Assembly: GCF_050971785.1 (NCBI RefSeq)
Contig: NZ_JBPCCU010000012.1
Location: 62,001 to 126,000 of the forward strand
DNA: 64,000 nucleotides
DNA from: Actinomadura_E scrupuli
GTDB taxonomy: Bacteria > Actinomycetota > Actinomycetes > Streptosporangiales > Streptosporangiaceae
Reading direction: 5' to 3'
This document shows, in pieces, positions 8,069 through 18,060 of the stretch. The notes under the pieces were generated by a model. It was not told the origin of the DNA, ran no database searches, and saw only the letters and a program-made list of their open reading frames with translations. The position numbers were made by a program, and so were the translations under genes. Positions within the stretch are counted from its first letter, which is position 1. The number at the start of each line of letters is the position of its first letter.

Positions 8069-8176
8069 ATGTTCACCGCGGCCGGCATCCTCTCGCTCGC
8101 AGAGCTCGCAGCTCTGCCGGGCGCGGTGCCGGCTGCCGTCTCGGCAGCAGCACCCGCCGGCGGCCTGCGACTCTGA
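8069..8176 (+). CDS. Possible 35-residue leader peptide upstream of tuf
   Basis: An ATG at 8069 opens a 36-codon frame giving a small Ala/Leu-rich peptide (M-F-T-A-A-G-I-L-S-L-A-E-L at the start). Its stop codon directly abuts the hairpin at 8177. The ribosome site is weak (CTGAG only), so translation is unproven. The arrangement of short ORF, hairpin and then an EF-Tu gene is that of an attenuation leader, which is the reason for listing it. Confidence 0.35.
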   Translation: MFTAAGILSLAELAALPGAVPAAVSAAAPAGGLRL

Positions 8177-8215
8177 CCCTCCTCCGTCCCGCCTTCGAGA
8201 ACCCACGGAGGAGGG
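8177..8215 (+). terminator. Strong hairpin before tuf: attenuator or terminator
   Basis: CCCTCCTCCGT (8177-8187) is perfectly complementary to ACGGAGGAGGG (8205-8215), with a 17-base loop; one further A-T pair would extend it into the preceding stop codon. It lies 47 bases before the tuf start and contains two GGAG-like sequences that could mimic ribosome sites. There is no T-run. It may end the upstream YiaA transcript, or it may regulate read-through into tuf. Confidence 0.6.
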
Positions 8216-8262
8216 TGGTCGGCATTTCGGTTCTCCCGCAGGAAACGTAGCGAGGAGACATC

Positions 8263-9444
<1,182 letters not shown>

Positions 9445-9469
9445 GGGCCGCCCCCCACCGGCCCGACAA

Positions 9470-9518
9470 CCTCCGTGATCATGCAATCAACCGACGAACG
9501 ATTGCATGATCACGGAGG
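9470..9518. repeat. Intergenic palindrome, copy 1 (perfect 19-bp arms)
   Basis: CCTCCGTGATCATGCAATC (9470-9488) and its exact complement GATTGCATGATCACGGAGG (9500-9518) flank an 11-base loop. A near-identical element is at 29125-29173. This copy lies 25 bases after the tuf stop, where it could end transcription, but there is no T-tract. Two copies in 20 kb suggest a dispersed REP-like element. Confidence 0.85.
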
Positions 9519-9711
9519 GGTGGGTGGGGTCTACACCTTGTCCCGGGGGCGGTAAACCTGCCAGGGCTCGTTGACCACATGGGGTCAGTCACCTATCTTC
9601 CGCCGCGAACCTGAGTCACATTCACGTTCGTACATCGTGTTCGTACCGGGTCACGAAGTTCGCCTCCGGGCCGGCGCGGATCACGGTCAGACGCGGTCGC
9701 GGGAGACGTGA

Positions 9712-12700
9712 ATGCGGTGGATGTGCGCTGTGATGGCCGCCTTTCTCGTGATGTGCGGCCCGGTCGCCGCCGCTCGGGCCGGGTTCCCCCAGGGCCCGCC
9801 CAACGACCCGTCGTACGCCCCGGCCGAAGCCCCGGGTGAGTGCCGCAACGTGCCCGACGGGGAACAGCACAATCTCTACTCGTTCATGCCGCGCTGCACT
9901 CCGGGCGCCAGGGACCCGGAGAACGCCTCGGGCATGTCGGTGGACACCGCCTGGCGCGACTACACCACCGGCTCACCCGACGTGGTGATCGCCTATGTCG
10001 AGGGCGGCATCAACTGGCACAACGGCGACGCCGCCGAACTGGCCGACAAGGTCTATCTCAACACCGGAGAGCTGCCCAGGCCGGCGGGCTCGGCCGGGTA
10101 CGACCGTGACGGCGACGGGGCGGTCACCGCGGCCGACTACGCCGCCGACCCCAAGGTGCGCGACGCCAACGGCAACGGCCGGATCGATCCGGAGGACCTG
10201 ATCGTCGCGTTCTCCGACGGCACCGACGGCGACCACAACGGGTTCACCGACGACGTCGCGGGCTGGGACTTCTACGAGGGCCAGAACGACCCGGCCACCT
10301 ACGACGCGACCTACGGCCACGCCAACGGGCAGATGAAGACGCTGGCGGCGCAGACCGACAACGGCGTCGGCGGTGCGGGGATCTGCCCCGAGTGCCGGAT
10401 CCTGCCGATCCGGGCGGGCCAGGAGGCGCTCGACCGCACCGACGACCTCGCCCAGGCCTGGCTGTACGCGGCGCACATGGGCGCCAAGGTCATCGTCAGC
10501 ACCACCGCGGACCTGGGGTACTCCTCGTACGCGCGCCAGGTCGTGGAGAAGCTGTGGCACGACGGTGTGGTCATCGTCGAGTCCAGCAACGACTTCGACT
10601 CCACCGACCACCAGGGCGGCATGTACTGGCCGCATGTGATCCCCGGCAACGGGGTCGTCGCCAACACGGTCGGCGTGCCCGCGCCGCTGGCCAACACGCT
10701 GACCACGACCTTCCGGACCCGGTCCGACCTGACCTCGTACGGCGCGAAGGCGATGTTCTCGGTGGCCACGACCGGCGGCTCCACCTCCGAGTCGACCCCC
10801 ACGACCGGCGGCGTCTTCGGGCTGCTGATGTCGTACGGCCTGAAGACCGGCCCGGGGACGGGCCTGAAGACCGGCGGACCGCTGACCAACGCCGAGGCCG
10901 TACAGGTGCTGCGCGCCACCGCGAGCGACATCGACGACCCGTCGCTGCCCTGGCCGGGCAAGCCGGGCTGGGACCGACAGTACGGCTACGGACGACCCAA
11001 CGTCACCAAGGCGCTGCGGGCGATCTCGCGGGGCGACGTGCCGCCGGTCGGCTGGATCTCCAGCCCCGACTGGTACGCCCTGTACGACCCGACCCGTACC
11101 TCCTCGGTCGAGGTCACCGGGCATGTCGCCGCGCCGCGCTCGCCCGGCTACCGCTACGAGCTCCAGTGGGCACCGGGCATCGAGCCCGCCGACTCCGACT
11201 TCCGCACGGGCGGCTCGGGCACCGGCACCTCGGCGTACGACGGCCGGATCGGCACGCTGGACCTGACGAAGGTGCCGCGCTCGGTGTGGGCCGCGCAGTA
11301 CACCCAGTCGAAGGACAAGGCGCTGTCGGCCAGCGAGCAGTACACCGTGACGCTGCGGCTGCGAGTCTGGGACAAGGCCGGGCGCATGGGCGAGGAGCGC
11401 CGCGCCATCGCCGTCCACCACGACCCGTCGTGGCGGGCGGGCTTCCCGATCAGGACGGGGACCAGCGGAGAGAGCCAGCCGGCGCTGGCCGACCTGCAGG
11501 GCACCGGCCGGCAGGCGCTGGTCTACGGCGACGCGGACGGACGGGTGCACGCCCGTGACGCGGTGAGCGGCGCGGAGCTGCCGGGCTGGCCGGTGACCAC
11601 CCGGCCGACCGTTCCCCAGCGCGCCTACCCCGGCATCGACCCCGGTCACGAGCCGGTGCTGGCGCCGGTGGCGATCGGCGACCTCACCCACCAGGGCAGG
11701 CTCGCGGTGGTCGTCACCAGCACGACGGGCCGCACCTACGCCTTCGACGCCGGCGGCAAGGCACTGTCCGGCTGGCCGAAGACGCTCGACACCGGCGTGA
11801 CGAGACCACCGATCCCCCGGCCCGCGCTCGACTACACCCGGCTGCCCGCCCGGGGCGCGACCGCCGCTCCGGTGCTCGTCGACCTCGACGGCGACCACCG
11901 GCTCGACGTGGTCCAGGCGGGCTGGGACGGACGCCTGCACGCCTGGCGGCCGGACGGGTCGGACCTGCCCGGCTGGCCGGTCAAGGTGAGCATCGACGCG
12001 GCGCCGGCCGCCGGGTATGTGAAGATCAACGACCAGAAGCTGGACGCCACCCCCGCGGTGGCGGACCTGGACGGCGACGGCAAGCCGGAGATCGTCGTCC
12101 GCTCGCAGTACTCCGAGAGCAAGGGCGGCGGGGAACAGTTCTACGGCGCCAACCACGCCTTCGCCTACCACGCCGACGGCAGCCCCGTCGCGGGCTGGCC
12201 GGTGCGCATGTCGTCGATCATGACGTTCTACGGCAGTGCCCAGGAGTTCGTCACCGAGGCGGTCAACCAGCCGGTGGTGGCCGATGTGGACGGCGACGGC
12301 AAGGACGAGGTGGCCACCGGTCCGTCGTTCGCGCCGACCTACCTCATCTCCGGTACCGGCAGGATCCTCAAGAACTACGGGCCGCTGGAGAACCCGGCGG
12401 CCGGCCTGTCACCGAAGGCCGTCCTCAACGGCAACCTGCCGGTGGACATCCCGGCGTCCTTCACCACCACCGGCGCCTTCGGGCGCTTCGGGCTGTTCGG
12501 GCGGCTGGGCTACACCGAGGCGGGCTCGGGCGGCGTCTCGCTGGCGGCCGCCCTGCTCTTCCCCGGCAGCGGGGTCGGGGTCGGCAACTACGAGCGCGGC
12601 TACGACGCGGCCACCTCGCTGCCCGTGCCGGGATTCCCGAAGGCGCGGACCGGCCTGGGCTTCCTCGGCGCGCCGGTGGTCGCCGACGTCACCGGCGACG

Positions 12701-13224
12701 GAAAGGCCGAGGTCATCGACGGCGGGGACACCTCCACCCTGCACGCCTTCTCCCCCGGCGGCTCCGCCACCGGCACCACGGTGCACTTCACCGGCGGCTG
12801 GACGATCTGGTCCCCCACGACCGGCGACCTCGACGCGGACGGCAGGACCGACCTGGTGACCATGACCCGGGAGGGCTATCTGTTCGCGTGGTCCACCCCG
12901 GGCACGGCGGCGTCCAACACCGAATGGTGGACCTACCACCACGACGAGTGGCGCACCGGGCGCTACGGGCTGGACACCCGCCCGCCCGGCGTCCTGCGCC
13001 GTCCGGCCCGCCAGGGGACGGCGCTGACCTTCACCGCCCCGGGTGACGACTGGTACGCCGGCCGGGTCACCTCCTACCTGGTGACGGCCGGCGGCCGTAC
13101 GACCACCGTCCCCGCCACCGTCCCCGCCGGCTCCGTCCAGACCCTGCCGGTGCCCGCCGGAGCCGTGACCGTGCAGGCCGTCGACGACGGCGGCAACCTG
13201 AGCCCGGCCCTGGCGGTGCCCTGA
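9712..13224 (+). CDS. Secreted subtilase-like protein with FG-GAP/VCBS propeller repeats
   Basis: 1170 residues with a Sec signal (residues 1-22, A-A-A-R-A). Residues ~75-440 have the S8 peptidase layout: the His region G-H-A-N-G-Q-M-K-T-L-A-A with H203, an oxyanion Asn in E-S-S-N-D (N293) and the Ser region S-T-S-E-S-T-P-T-T-G-G with S359. At the Asp strand, V-V-I-A-Y-V-E-G-G-I-N-W, the catalytic Asp is replaced by Glu (E97). The Ser loop is also degenerate compared with G-T-S-M-A-x-P-H. Calcium-loop-like D-x-D-G-D-G motifs follow at 131 and 151. From residue ~580 several D-L-D-G-D-G-K-x-E-I repeats mark an integrin-like beta-propeller, and the end looks like an FnIII domain. It may be a weak or inactive protease used for binding. 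Confidence 0.85.
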   Translation: MRWMCAVMAAFLVMCGPVAAARAGFPQGPPNDPSYAPAEAPGECRNVPDGEQHNLYSFMPRCTPGARDPENASGMSVDTAWRDYTTGSPDVVIAYVEGGINWHNGDAAELADKVYLNTGELPRPAGSAGYDRDGDGAVTAADYAADPKVRDANGNGRIDPEDLIVAFSDGTDGDHNGFTDDVAGWDFYEGQNDPATYDATYGHANGQMKTLAAQTDNGVGGAGICPECRILPIRAGQEALDRTDDLAQAWLYAAHMGAKVIVSTTADLGYSSYARQVVEKLWHDGVVIVESSNDFDSTDHQGGMYWPHVIPGNGVVANTVGVPAPLANTLTTTFRTRSDLTSYGAKAMFSVATTGGSTSESTPTTGGVFGLLMSYGLKTGPGTGLKTGGPLTNAEAVQVLRATASDIDDPSLPWPGKPGWDRQYGYGRPNVTKALRAISRGDVPPVGWISSPDWYALYDPTRTSSVEVTGHVAAPRSPGYRYELQWAPGIEPADSDFRTGGSGTGTSAYDGRIGTLDLTKVPRSVWAAQYTQSKDKALSASEQYTVTLRLRVWDKAGRMGEERRAIAVHHDPSWRAGFPIRTGTSGESQPALADLQGTGRQALVYGDADGRVHARDAVSGAELPGWPVTTRPTVPQRAYPGIDPGHEPVLAPVAIGDLTHQGRLAVVVTSTTGRTYAFDAGGKALSGWPKTLDTGVTRPPIPRPALDYTRLPARGATAAPVLVDLDGDHRLDVVQAGWDGRLHAWRPDGSDLPGWPVKVSIDAAPAAGYVKINDQKLDATPAVADLDGDGKPEIVVRSQYSESKGGGEQFYGANHAFAYHADGSPVAGWPVRMSSIMTFYGSAQEFVTEAVNQPVVADVDGDGKDEVATGPSFAPTYLISGTGRILKNYGPLENPAAGLSPKAVLNGNLPVDIPASFTTTGAFGRFGLFGRLGYTEAGSGGVSLAAALLFPGSGVGVGNYERGYDAATSLPVPGFPKARTGLGFLGAPVVADVTGDGKAEVIDGGDTSTLHAFSPGGSATGTTVHFTGGWTIWSPTTGDLDADGRTDLVTMTREGYLFAWSTPGTAASNTEWWTYHHDEWRTGRYGLDTRPPGVLRRPARQGTALTFTAPGDDWYAGRVTSYLVTAGGRTTTVPATVPAGSVQTLPVPAGAVTVQAVDDGGNLSPALAVP

Positions 13225-13264
13225 GGCGTGCGCCGCCGAAATGTTCGCCCCGAGATGTCCGCCC

Positions 13265-14893
13265 CTACGACTCCTCCGGCACCATCGTGATCGCACCGCT
13301 CGGGCACTCGGCGACGCAGAGCCCGCAACCCTTGCAGTAGTCGTAGTCGATCTCGAAACCCTTGCCCGCACCCAACTTGATCACGGCGTTGTCGGGGCAG
13401 ACCCCGAAGCAGTTGTCGCACTCGAAGCAGTTGCCGCAGGAGAGGCAGCGGCGGGCCTCGAAGAGCGCGTTCGACTCGTCGAGGCCGCCCCGTACCTCGT
13501 CGAAGGTCGAGCCACGGCGGGCCAGGTCCAGCCGGGGGCGTTCGGTGGCGGGCGCGTCGGCGTAGTACCAGGTGTTGAGCAGGTCGAACCTGGCGGGTTC
13601 GGCCGGCTCGCCCTCCTCGTACGTCACCGAGCGCAGCCACGCGTCGATCCGGTGGGCCGCCCTCCTGCCGTGTCCGACCGCGACCGTGACGGTGCGTTCC
13701 GCGGGCACCATGTCACCGCCGGCGAAGATGCCGGGATGACCCGTCATGAGGTCGTCGCCGACCCGCACCGTGCCGCCGGCCCGCTGCACTCCGGGAATCC
13801 CGTCCAGCAGGGACAGGTCCGCCTCCTGGCCGAGCGCGAGCACCACCGAGTCGGCCGGCAGTTCCTCGAACTCCCCGGTGGGCTGCGGGAACCCCGAGTC
13901 GTCCAGCCGCATCTTCTCGATGGTGATCCGGTCGCCGTCCGCGTGCGCGATGGTGGACAGCCACTTCATCCGCACGCCCTCCTCCACCGCCTCCTCCACC
14001 TCGAAGTCGTGTGCGGGCATGCGCTCGCGGGTCCGGCGGTAGACGACGACCGCGTCGGTGGCGCCGAGCCTGCGGGCGGTGCGCGCGGCGTCCATGGCGG
14101 TGTTCCCGCCGCCGTACACCACGACGTGCCGGCCCAGCAGCGGCGGTTCCTCGCCCTCCATGCTGCGCAGCATGGAGACCGCGTCCAGGACTCGGGCACA
14201 GTCACCGGCCGGTATGTAGGCGCGCTTGCCGATCTGCGCGCCGACCGCGAGGAAGACCGCGTCGAAGCCGCCGTCGCGCATCTCGGCGAGCAGGTCGGTC
14301 ACCTTCCGGCCCATTTCCAGGCGCACGCCCATGTCGGCGATGCGCCGCACCTCGGCGTCCAGGACCTCACGTGGCAGCCGGTAGCGCGGGATACCGAAGC
14401 GCATCATGCCACCGGGAGCCGTACCGGCGTCGGCGACCGTGACCGCGTGGCCCAGGCGGGTGAGGTGGTAGGCGGCGGACAGCCCGGCGGGACCGGCGCC
14501 GACCACCAGCACGCGTTTGCCCGAGGGCTCGGCCTCGACCGGCATGGTCCAGCCGCGCCGGATCGCCTCGTCGCCGAGGAAGGCCTCGACGGAGTTGATC
14601 CCCACGGCCGCGTCGAGCCGCGCCCGGTTGCAGGCCGTCTCGCACGGGTGGTAGCAGACCCGGCCCATCACCGCGGGAAACGGGTTGTCGACCATGATCC
14701 GCCGCCACGCGTCCTCGTACGACCCGTCCTCGGCGTGGAACAGCCACTGCTGGATGTTCTCCCCGGCGGGGCAGGCGCTGTTGCACGGCGGAAGCCGGTC
14801 CTGGTAGACGGGGCGTTCTGTCCGCCAGGCCCCGGTCTTGTTGGCCAGGCTCGACCCGACGTCGAGCGTGATCGCGAACGGCTTGTCCTTCAT
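13265..14893 (-). CDS. FAD-dependent NAD(P)H-type oxidoreductase with 4Fe-4S ferredoxin tail (GltD-ferredoxin fusion)
   Basis: 542 residues in three parts. Residues ~35-100 carry the GltD-type Cys cluster C-N-S-A-C-P-A-G and C-Y-H-P-C-E-T-A-C. Residues ~125-445 form the two-nucleotide-binding flavoprotein with G-A-G-P-A-G (FAD) and Y-G-G-G-N-T-A-M-D (NAD(P)), closing with F-A-G-G-D. The last 65 residues hold two clusters, C-L-S-C-G-N-C-F-E-C-D-N-C and C-K-G-C-G-L-C-V-A-E-C-P. It is the last gene of the oxoacid:ferredoxin oxidoreductase operon, and its ATG overlaps the beta-subunit stop (ATGA). It probably takes the place of the small ferredoxin-like delta subunit and passes electrons between the complex and NAD(P)H. 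Confidence 0.85.
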   Translation of the reverse strand: MKDKPFAITLDVGSSLANKTGAWRTERPVYQDRLPPCNSACPAGENIQQWLFHAEDGSYEDAWRRIMVDNPFPAVMGRVCYHPCETACNRARLDAAVGINSVEAFLGDEAIRRGWTMPVEAEPSGKRVLVVGAGPAGLSAAYHLTRLGHAVTVADAGTAPGGMMRFGIPRYRLPREVLDAEVRRIADMGVRLEMGRKVTDLLAEMRDGGFDAVFLAVGAQIGKRAYIPAGDCARVLDAVSMLRSMEGEEPPLLGRHVVVYGGGNTAMDAARTARRLGATDAVVVYRRTRERMPAHDFEVEEAVEEGVRMKWLSTIAHADGDRITIEKMRLDDSGFPQPTGEFEELPADSVVLALGQEADLSLLDGIPGVQRAGGTVRVGDDLMTGHPGIFAGGDMVPAERTVTVAVGHGRRAAHRIDAWLRSVTYEEGEPAEPARFDLLNTWYYADAPATERPRLDLARRGSTFDEVRGGLDESNALFEARRCLSCGNCFECDNCFGVCPDNAVIKLGAGKGFEIDYDYCKGCGLCVAECPSGAITMVPEES

Positions 14894-15906
14894 CGGGACT
14901 CCTCCTCGGCGGATCCGGGATCGAGGAGCCCGAACCGGCGGATGTTACGGTCGGCCATCGCCTGGATCCGCGCGATGACGTCGGTACGGGGCGGGTCGCC
15001 GAACAGGTGGGCATATCGTCCCTGCAGCTTCAGATACTCCTCGACGGCCACCCTGCGGCGGATCTTGGAGGCGCCCACCACCTCTCCGTGCTCGGCCTCG
15101 AAGACCGGGAACAGCCCGGACTCCTTGGCCAGCCGGGCCACCCGGATCGTGTCGCAGGACGCGCTGCCCCAGCCGAGCGGGCAGGGCACGAGGACGTGCA
15201 GGTAGCGCGCGCCCCGGAACTCCATGGCGCGCCGCACCTTGTACTCCAGGTCACGCAGGTCGGCGACGGTGGCGGTGGCCACGTAGGGGATCTCGTGCGC
15301 CATGGCGATCAGCGGCACGTTCTTGCCCTGCCCGAAGACGTTGCCGGGCTCCGCGCCGACCGCCTGCGTCGTCATGGTGCGGGCGGCGGGCGGCGTCGAA
15401 CCGGAGCGCTGAACCCCGGTGTTCATGTACGCCTCGTTGTCGTAGCAGATGTACAGGACGTCGTCGTCGCGCTCGAACATGCCGGACAGGCAGGCGAAGC
15501 CGATGTCGACCGTGCCACCGTCGCCGCCCTGGGCGACCACCCGCACGTCGGTACGGCCCTTGACCTTCATCGCCGCGGCGACGCCGGAGGCCACCGCCGG
15601 CGCGTTGCCGAACAGCGAGTGGAGCCAGGGCACCTGCCAGGACGTCTCCGGGAAGGGGGTGGAGAACACCTCCAGGCAGCCGGTCGCGTTGACGGCCACC
15701 ATCCGGTTGCCGGTCGCGCGCATCGCCGCGTCCAGCGCGTAGCGGGCGCCGAGCGCCTCACCACACCCCTGGCAGGCACGGTGCCCGGAGTTGAGCGAGT
15801 TCGTCCGCTCCATGTCCGCCTGAACGGACCGCCGGCCGGGTTCCAGCAGGCGGTTCCCGACCACGAAACTGCCGGTCTGGTAGAACCTGATGGGCTGTAC
15901 TGGCAT
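14890..15906 (-). CDS. porB: 2-oxoacid:ferredoxin oxidoreductase beta subunit (thiamine diphosphate-binding)
   Basis: A 338-residue catalytic subunit that would bind thiamine diphosphate and one FeS cluster. Visible signatures are C-Q-G-C-G-E-A-L-G near residue 44, the ThDP motif G-G-D-G-G-T-V-D-I-G-F near residue 120 with the matching Y-D-N-E-A-Y-M-N-T-G, and C-P-L-G-W-G near residue 240. The complex converts a 2-oxoacid and CoA to acyl-CoA, CO2 and reduced ferredoxin. Whether pyruvate or a branched-chain oxoacid is used cannot be read here, so the symbol is by family. The ATG at 15906 follows the alpha-subunit stop after 5 bases. The longer open frame to 16680 is only the shadow of the alpha gene. 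Confidence 0.88.
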   Translation of the reverse strand: MPVQPIRFYQTGSFVVGNRLLEPGRRSVQADMERTNSLNSGHRACQGCGEALGARYALDAAMRATGNRMVAVNATGCLEVFSTPFPETSWQVPWLHSLFGNAPAVASGVAAAMKVKGRTDVRVVAQGGDGGTVDIGFACLSGMFERDDDVLYICYDNEAYMNTGVQRSGSTPPAARTMTTQAVGAEPGNVFGQGKNVPLIAMAHEIPYVATATVADLRDLEYKVRRAMEFRGARYLHVLVPCPLGWGSASCDTIRVARLAKESGLFPVFEAEHGEVVGASKIRRRVAVEEYLKLQGRYAHLFGDPPRTDVIARIQAMADRNIRRFGLLDPGSAEEESR

Positions 15907-15911
15907 CTGTC

Positions 15912-17165
15912 TCACCCGATCCTGGCCGCGACGACGCCCACGTCGCGCAACATGTTCTCGGCGGTCGGCCCCGACCGGCGGGTCTCGCGGCGGCGCCGCA
16001 GCTCCCGCTCGACCAGCTCGCGGTCCAGGTCGAGGAAGGTCAGCGGTTCGAGCTCGTCCGCGACGGCGTCGGCGAAGAGCCGGTGCAGCGAGTCCTTGAT
16101 GATGGCCCGGCCACCCAGGCCGGCGATGACGGTGTAGCCGTGCAACTGGATCCCGGACAGGGCCATCCTGACGTTGGCGGAGACGATCCCGCCGATACCG
16201 ACGGCCAGCGCCTTCTCCAGCACGACGACCCGCCGCGCATGCCCCAGGGCCGCGCGCACCTGGTCGAGCGGGAAGGGCCGGAACGACGTGATGCCGACCA
16301 CGCCGATCCGTGCCCCCTGGTCGCGCATCTCGTCGACGACGTCCTCGATCGTGCCGAGCACCGAGCCGAGCGCCACGACGACGGTCTCGGCGTCCTCGGA
16401 GCGATACGTGCTGATCAGCCCGCCCGACGACCGGCCGAACGCCTCCGCGAACGACGCCGCGACCGCCGGGATGAGCTCCAGGGCCTGCATCTGCCGGGCG
16501 TGCGCGAGGTAGCGGACCTCGGTGAAGGCCTCCGGCCCTACCATGGCCCCGATCGAGACGGGGTCGTCCGGGTCCAGGACCTGGCGCGGTACGTACGGCG
16601 GCAGGAACGCGTCGACCTGCTCCTGCGACGGCATGTCCACCCGCTCGCAGGCGTGCGTCAGGATGAAGCCGTCCATGCACACCATCACCGGCAGCGACAG
16701 CTCCTCGGCGATCTTGAATGCCTGAATGTGCAGGTCGAGTGCCTCCTGGTTGGTCTCCGCGTACAACTGGATCCAGCCCGAGTCGCGCTGCGACATGGAG
16801 TCGCTGTGGTCGTTCCAGATGTTGATCGGAGCGCCGATCGCCCGGTTGGCCACTGTCATCACGATGGGCAGCCCGAGCCCGGAGGCGTTGTAGAGCGCCT
16901 CCACCATGTAGAGCAGCCCCTGGCTCGCCGTGGCGGTGTAGGTGCGGGCGCCGGCGGCGGAGGCGCCGATGCCCACGGACATGGCGGCGAACTCCGACTC
17001 CACGTTGACGAACTCGCAGGGCGCGAGCTCACCGGACTTCACCAGCCGGCTGAGCGCCTCCACGATGTGCGTCTGCGGCGAGATGGGGTATGCGCAGATC
17101 ACCTCGGGGCGGCACAGCGCCACCGCCCTGGCGACGGCACGCGAACCCTCGGTCTGCTCAAGCAT
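15912..17165 (-). CDS. porA: 2-oxoacid:ferredoxin oxidoreductase alpha subunit
   Basis: A 417-residue subunit carrying the pyrimidine-binding and transketolase-C-like domains. Key stretches are C-A-Y-P-I-S-P-Q-T-H-I-V-E near residue 24, V-E-S-E-F-A-A-M-S near residue 55 (the conserved Glu that activates ThDP), T-A-T-A-S-Q-G-L near residue 79, and W-N-D-H-S-D-S-M-S-Q-R-D-S-G-W near residue 117. Its ATG overlaps the gamma-subunit end by 8 bases. The order gamma-alpha-beta-flavoprotein corresponds to four-subunit pyruvate or valerate ferredoxin oxidoreductases of anaerobes, an unusual set for an aerobic actinomycete. The substrate is not determined. Confidence 0.88.
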   Translation of the reverse strand: MLEQTEGSRAVARAVALCRPEVICAYPISPQTHIVEALSRLVKSGELAPCEFVNVESEFAAMSVGIGASAAGARTYTATASQGLLYMVEALYNASGLGLPIVMTVANRAIGAPINIWNDHSDSMSQRDSGWIQLYAETNQEALDLHIQAFKIAEELSLPVMVCMDGFILTHACERVDMPSQEQVDAFLPPYVPRQVLDPDDPVSIGAMVGPEAFTEVRYLAHARQMQALELIPAVAASFAEAFGRSSGGLISTYRSEDAETVVVALGSVLGTIEDVVDEMRDQGARIGVVGITSFRPFPLDQVRAALGHARRVVVLEKALAVGIGGIVSANVRMALSGIQLHGYTVIAGLGGRAIIKDSLHRLFADAVADELEPLTFLDLDRELVERELRRRRETRRSGPTAENMLRDVGVVAARIG

Positions 17166-17739
17166 CGGCCGACTCCCCTATCTCGGTACGTACGAACTCG
17201 AAGGCCTCGGCGGCGGCGGCGCTGTTGCGGTCGCCGACCGGGCCCGGGAACCTCGCGCGGATCGCCGCCTGTACGGACTCCAGCGAGATCACCGCGCTGA
17301 TCGCGGAGAAGCCGCCGAGGAGCACCGCGTTGGGCACCGGGCGGCCCAGGTGCTTGCGGGCCAGCTCGGTCGCCGGCACCGTCAGCAGGCGCTCGCGGCG
17401 GAAGCTCCCGGCGAACTCCCCCAGCCCCAGGCCGCCGAATCCGCGGGCGGAGTTGATGAGGATGTACCCGTCCGGGCTCAACCCGCTGAAGAGGTCGACC
17501 TGGTGCAGCAGCGTGGCGTCCTGGACGATCAGGGCGTCCGGCCGCATGATCGGCTCCCGGACCCGGATCTCCTTGTCGTCGATCCGGCAGAAGGCCACGA
17601 CCGGGGCGCCGGTGCGCTCCGAGCCGAAGGTGGGGAACGCCTGGGCGTACCGGCCCTCGAGGAACGCGGCGACCGACAGCAGCTCGGCCGCCGTGACCAC
17701 TCCCTGGCCGCCTCGCCCATGGACGCGTACCTGGAACAT
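17158..17739 (-). CDS. porG: 2-oxoacid:ferredoxin oxidoreductase gamma subunit
   Basis: A 193-residue subunit, first gene of the four-gene operon. It begins M-F-Q-V-R-V-H-G-R-G-G-Q-G-V-V-T-A-A-E-L-L, the family signature in which the Gly-rich loop binds CoA. This is followed by A-F-P-T-F-G-S-E-R-T-G-A-P-V near residue 38 and F-G-G-L-G near residue 100. The ATG at 17739 is chosen because the protein signature starts there; upstream sequence to 17925 is non-homologous. The 321-base region to the divergent CBS gene at 18061 probably contains promoters for both directions and includes a DosR-like palindrome at 17891. Confidence 0.87.
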   Translation of the reverse strand: MFQVRVHGRGGQGVVTAAELLSVAAFLEGRYAQAFPTFGSERTGAPVVAFCRIDDKEIRVREPIMRPDALIVQDATLLHQVDLFSGLSPDGYILINSARGFGGLGLGEFAGSFRRERLLTVPATELARKHLGRPVPNAVLLGGFSAISAVISLESVQAAIRARFPGPVGDRNSAAAAEAFEFVRTEIGESADA

Positions 17740-17890
17740 CGCGGGCCTCACTCTCTCTCGTCGCCGCCGGTCGCCGCGGGGTCGCCACCTGTCTAACCCG
17801 GCACCACGTGCCGGCAGCAGGGGCGAACGTCCCGGGTGGCGGGGACGTCCTTCGGCCAGGCGCCCGAGGGACCGGCCTGCCGCGACCACC

Positions 17891-17905
17891 GGGACCGATG
17901 TCACC
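17891..17905. promoter_or_regulatory. Candidate DosR/DevR-like box between divergent redox operons
   Basis: GGGACCGATGTCACC matches the core of the mycobacterial DosR consensus (GGGAC, four bases, GTCCC) at 9 of 10 core positions; the outer flanks do not match. It lies almost exactly midway (about 150 bases) between the porG start at 17739 and the CBS-protein start at 18061. Hypoxia control would suit both operons. A single weak match is not proof. Nothing else stands out in this 321-base gap. Confidence 0.3.
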
Positions 17906-18060
17906 GGCGGATGGGACCTCCGCACCTACGCCGGGCCGGCCGAATGGGCGAACGTTGCAGACAGGCCGGCCAGGAGCACACCGGAGCCACCTCGACCGTC
18001 GGGTACCTGGCCGGCCGAACCAGGCGAGCACCGCCGCGCAGAGAAGGAAGGGCTGACGCG

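Noticed and set aside
9973..12171. A 732-codon open frame on the minus strand inside the subtilase gene
   Set aside because: It mirrors the GC-rich codon pattern of the real gene, its composition is Arg/Gly/Val-rich without domains, and it has no ribosome site. The same applies to the 1264-codon minus-strand frame inside the giant ATPase and similar ones elsewhere.
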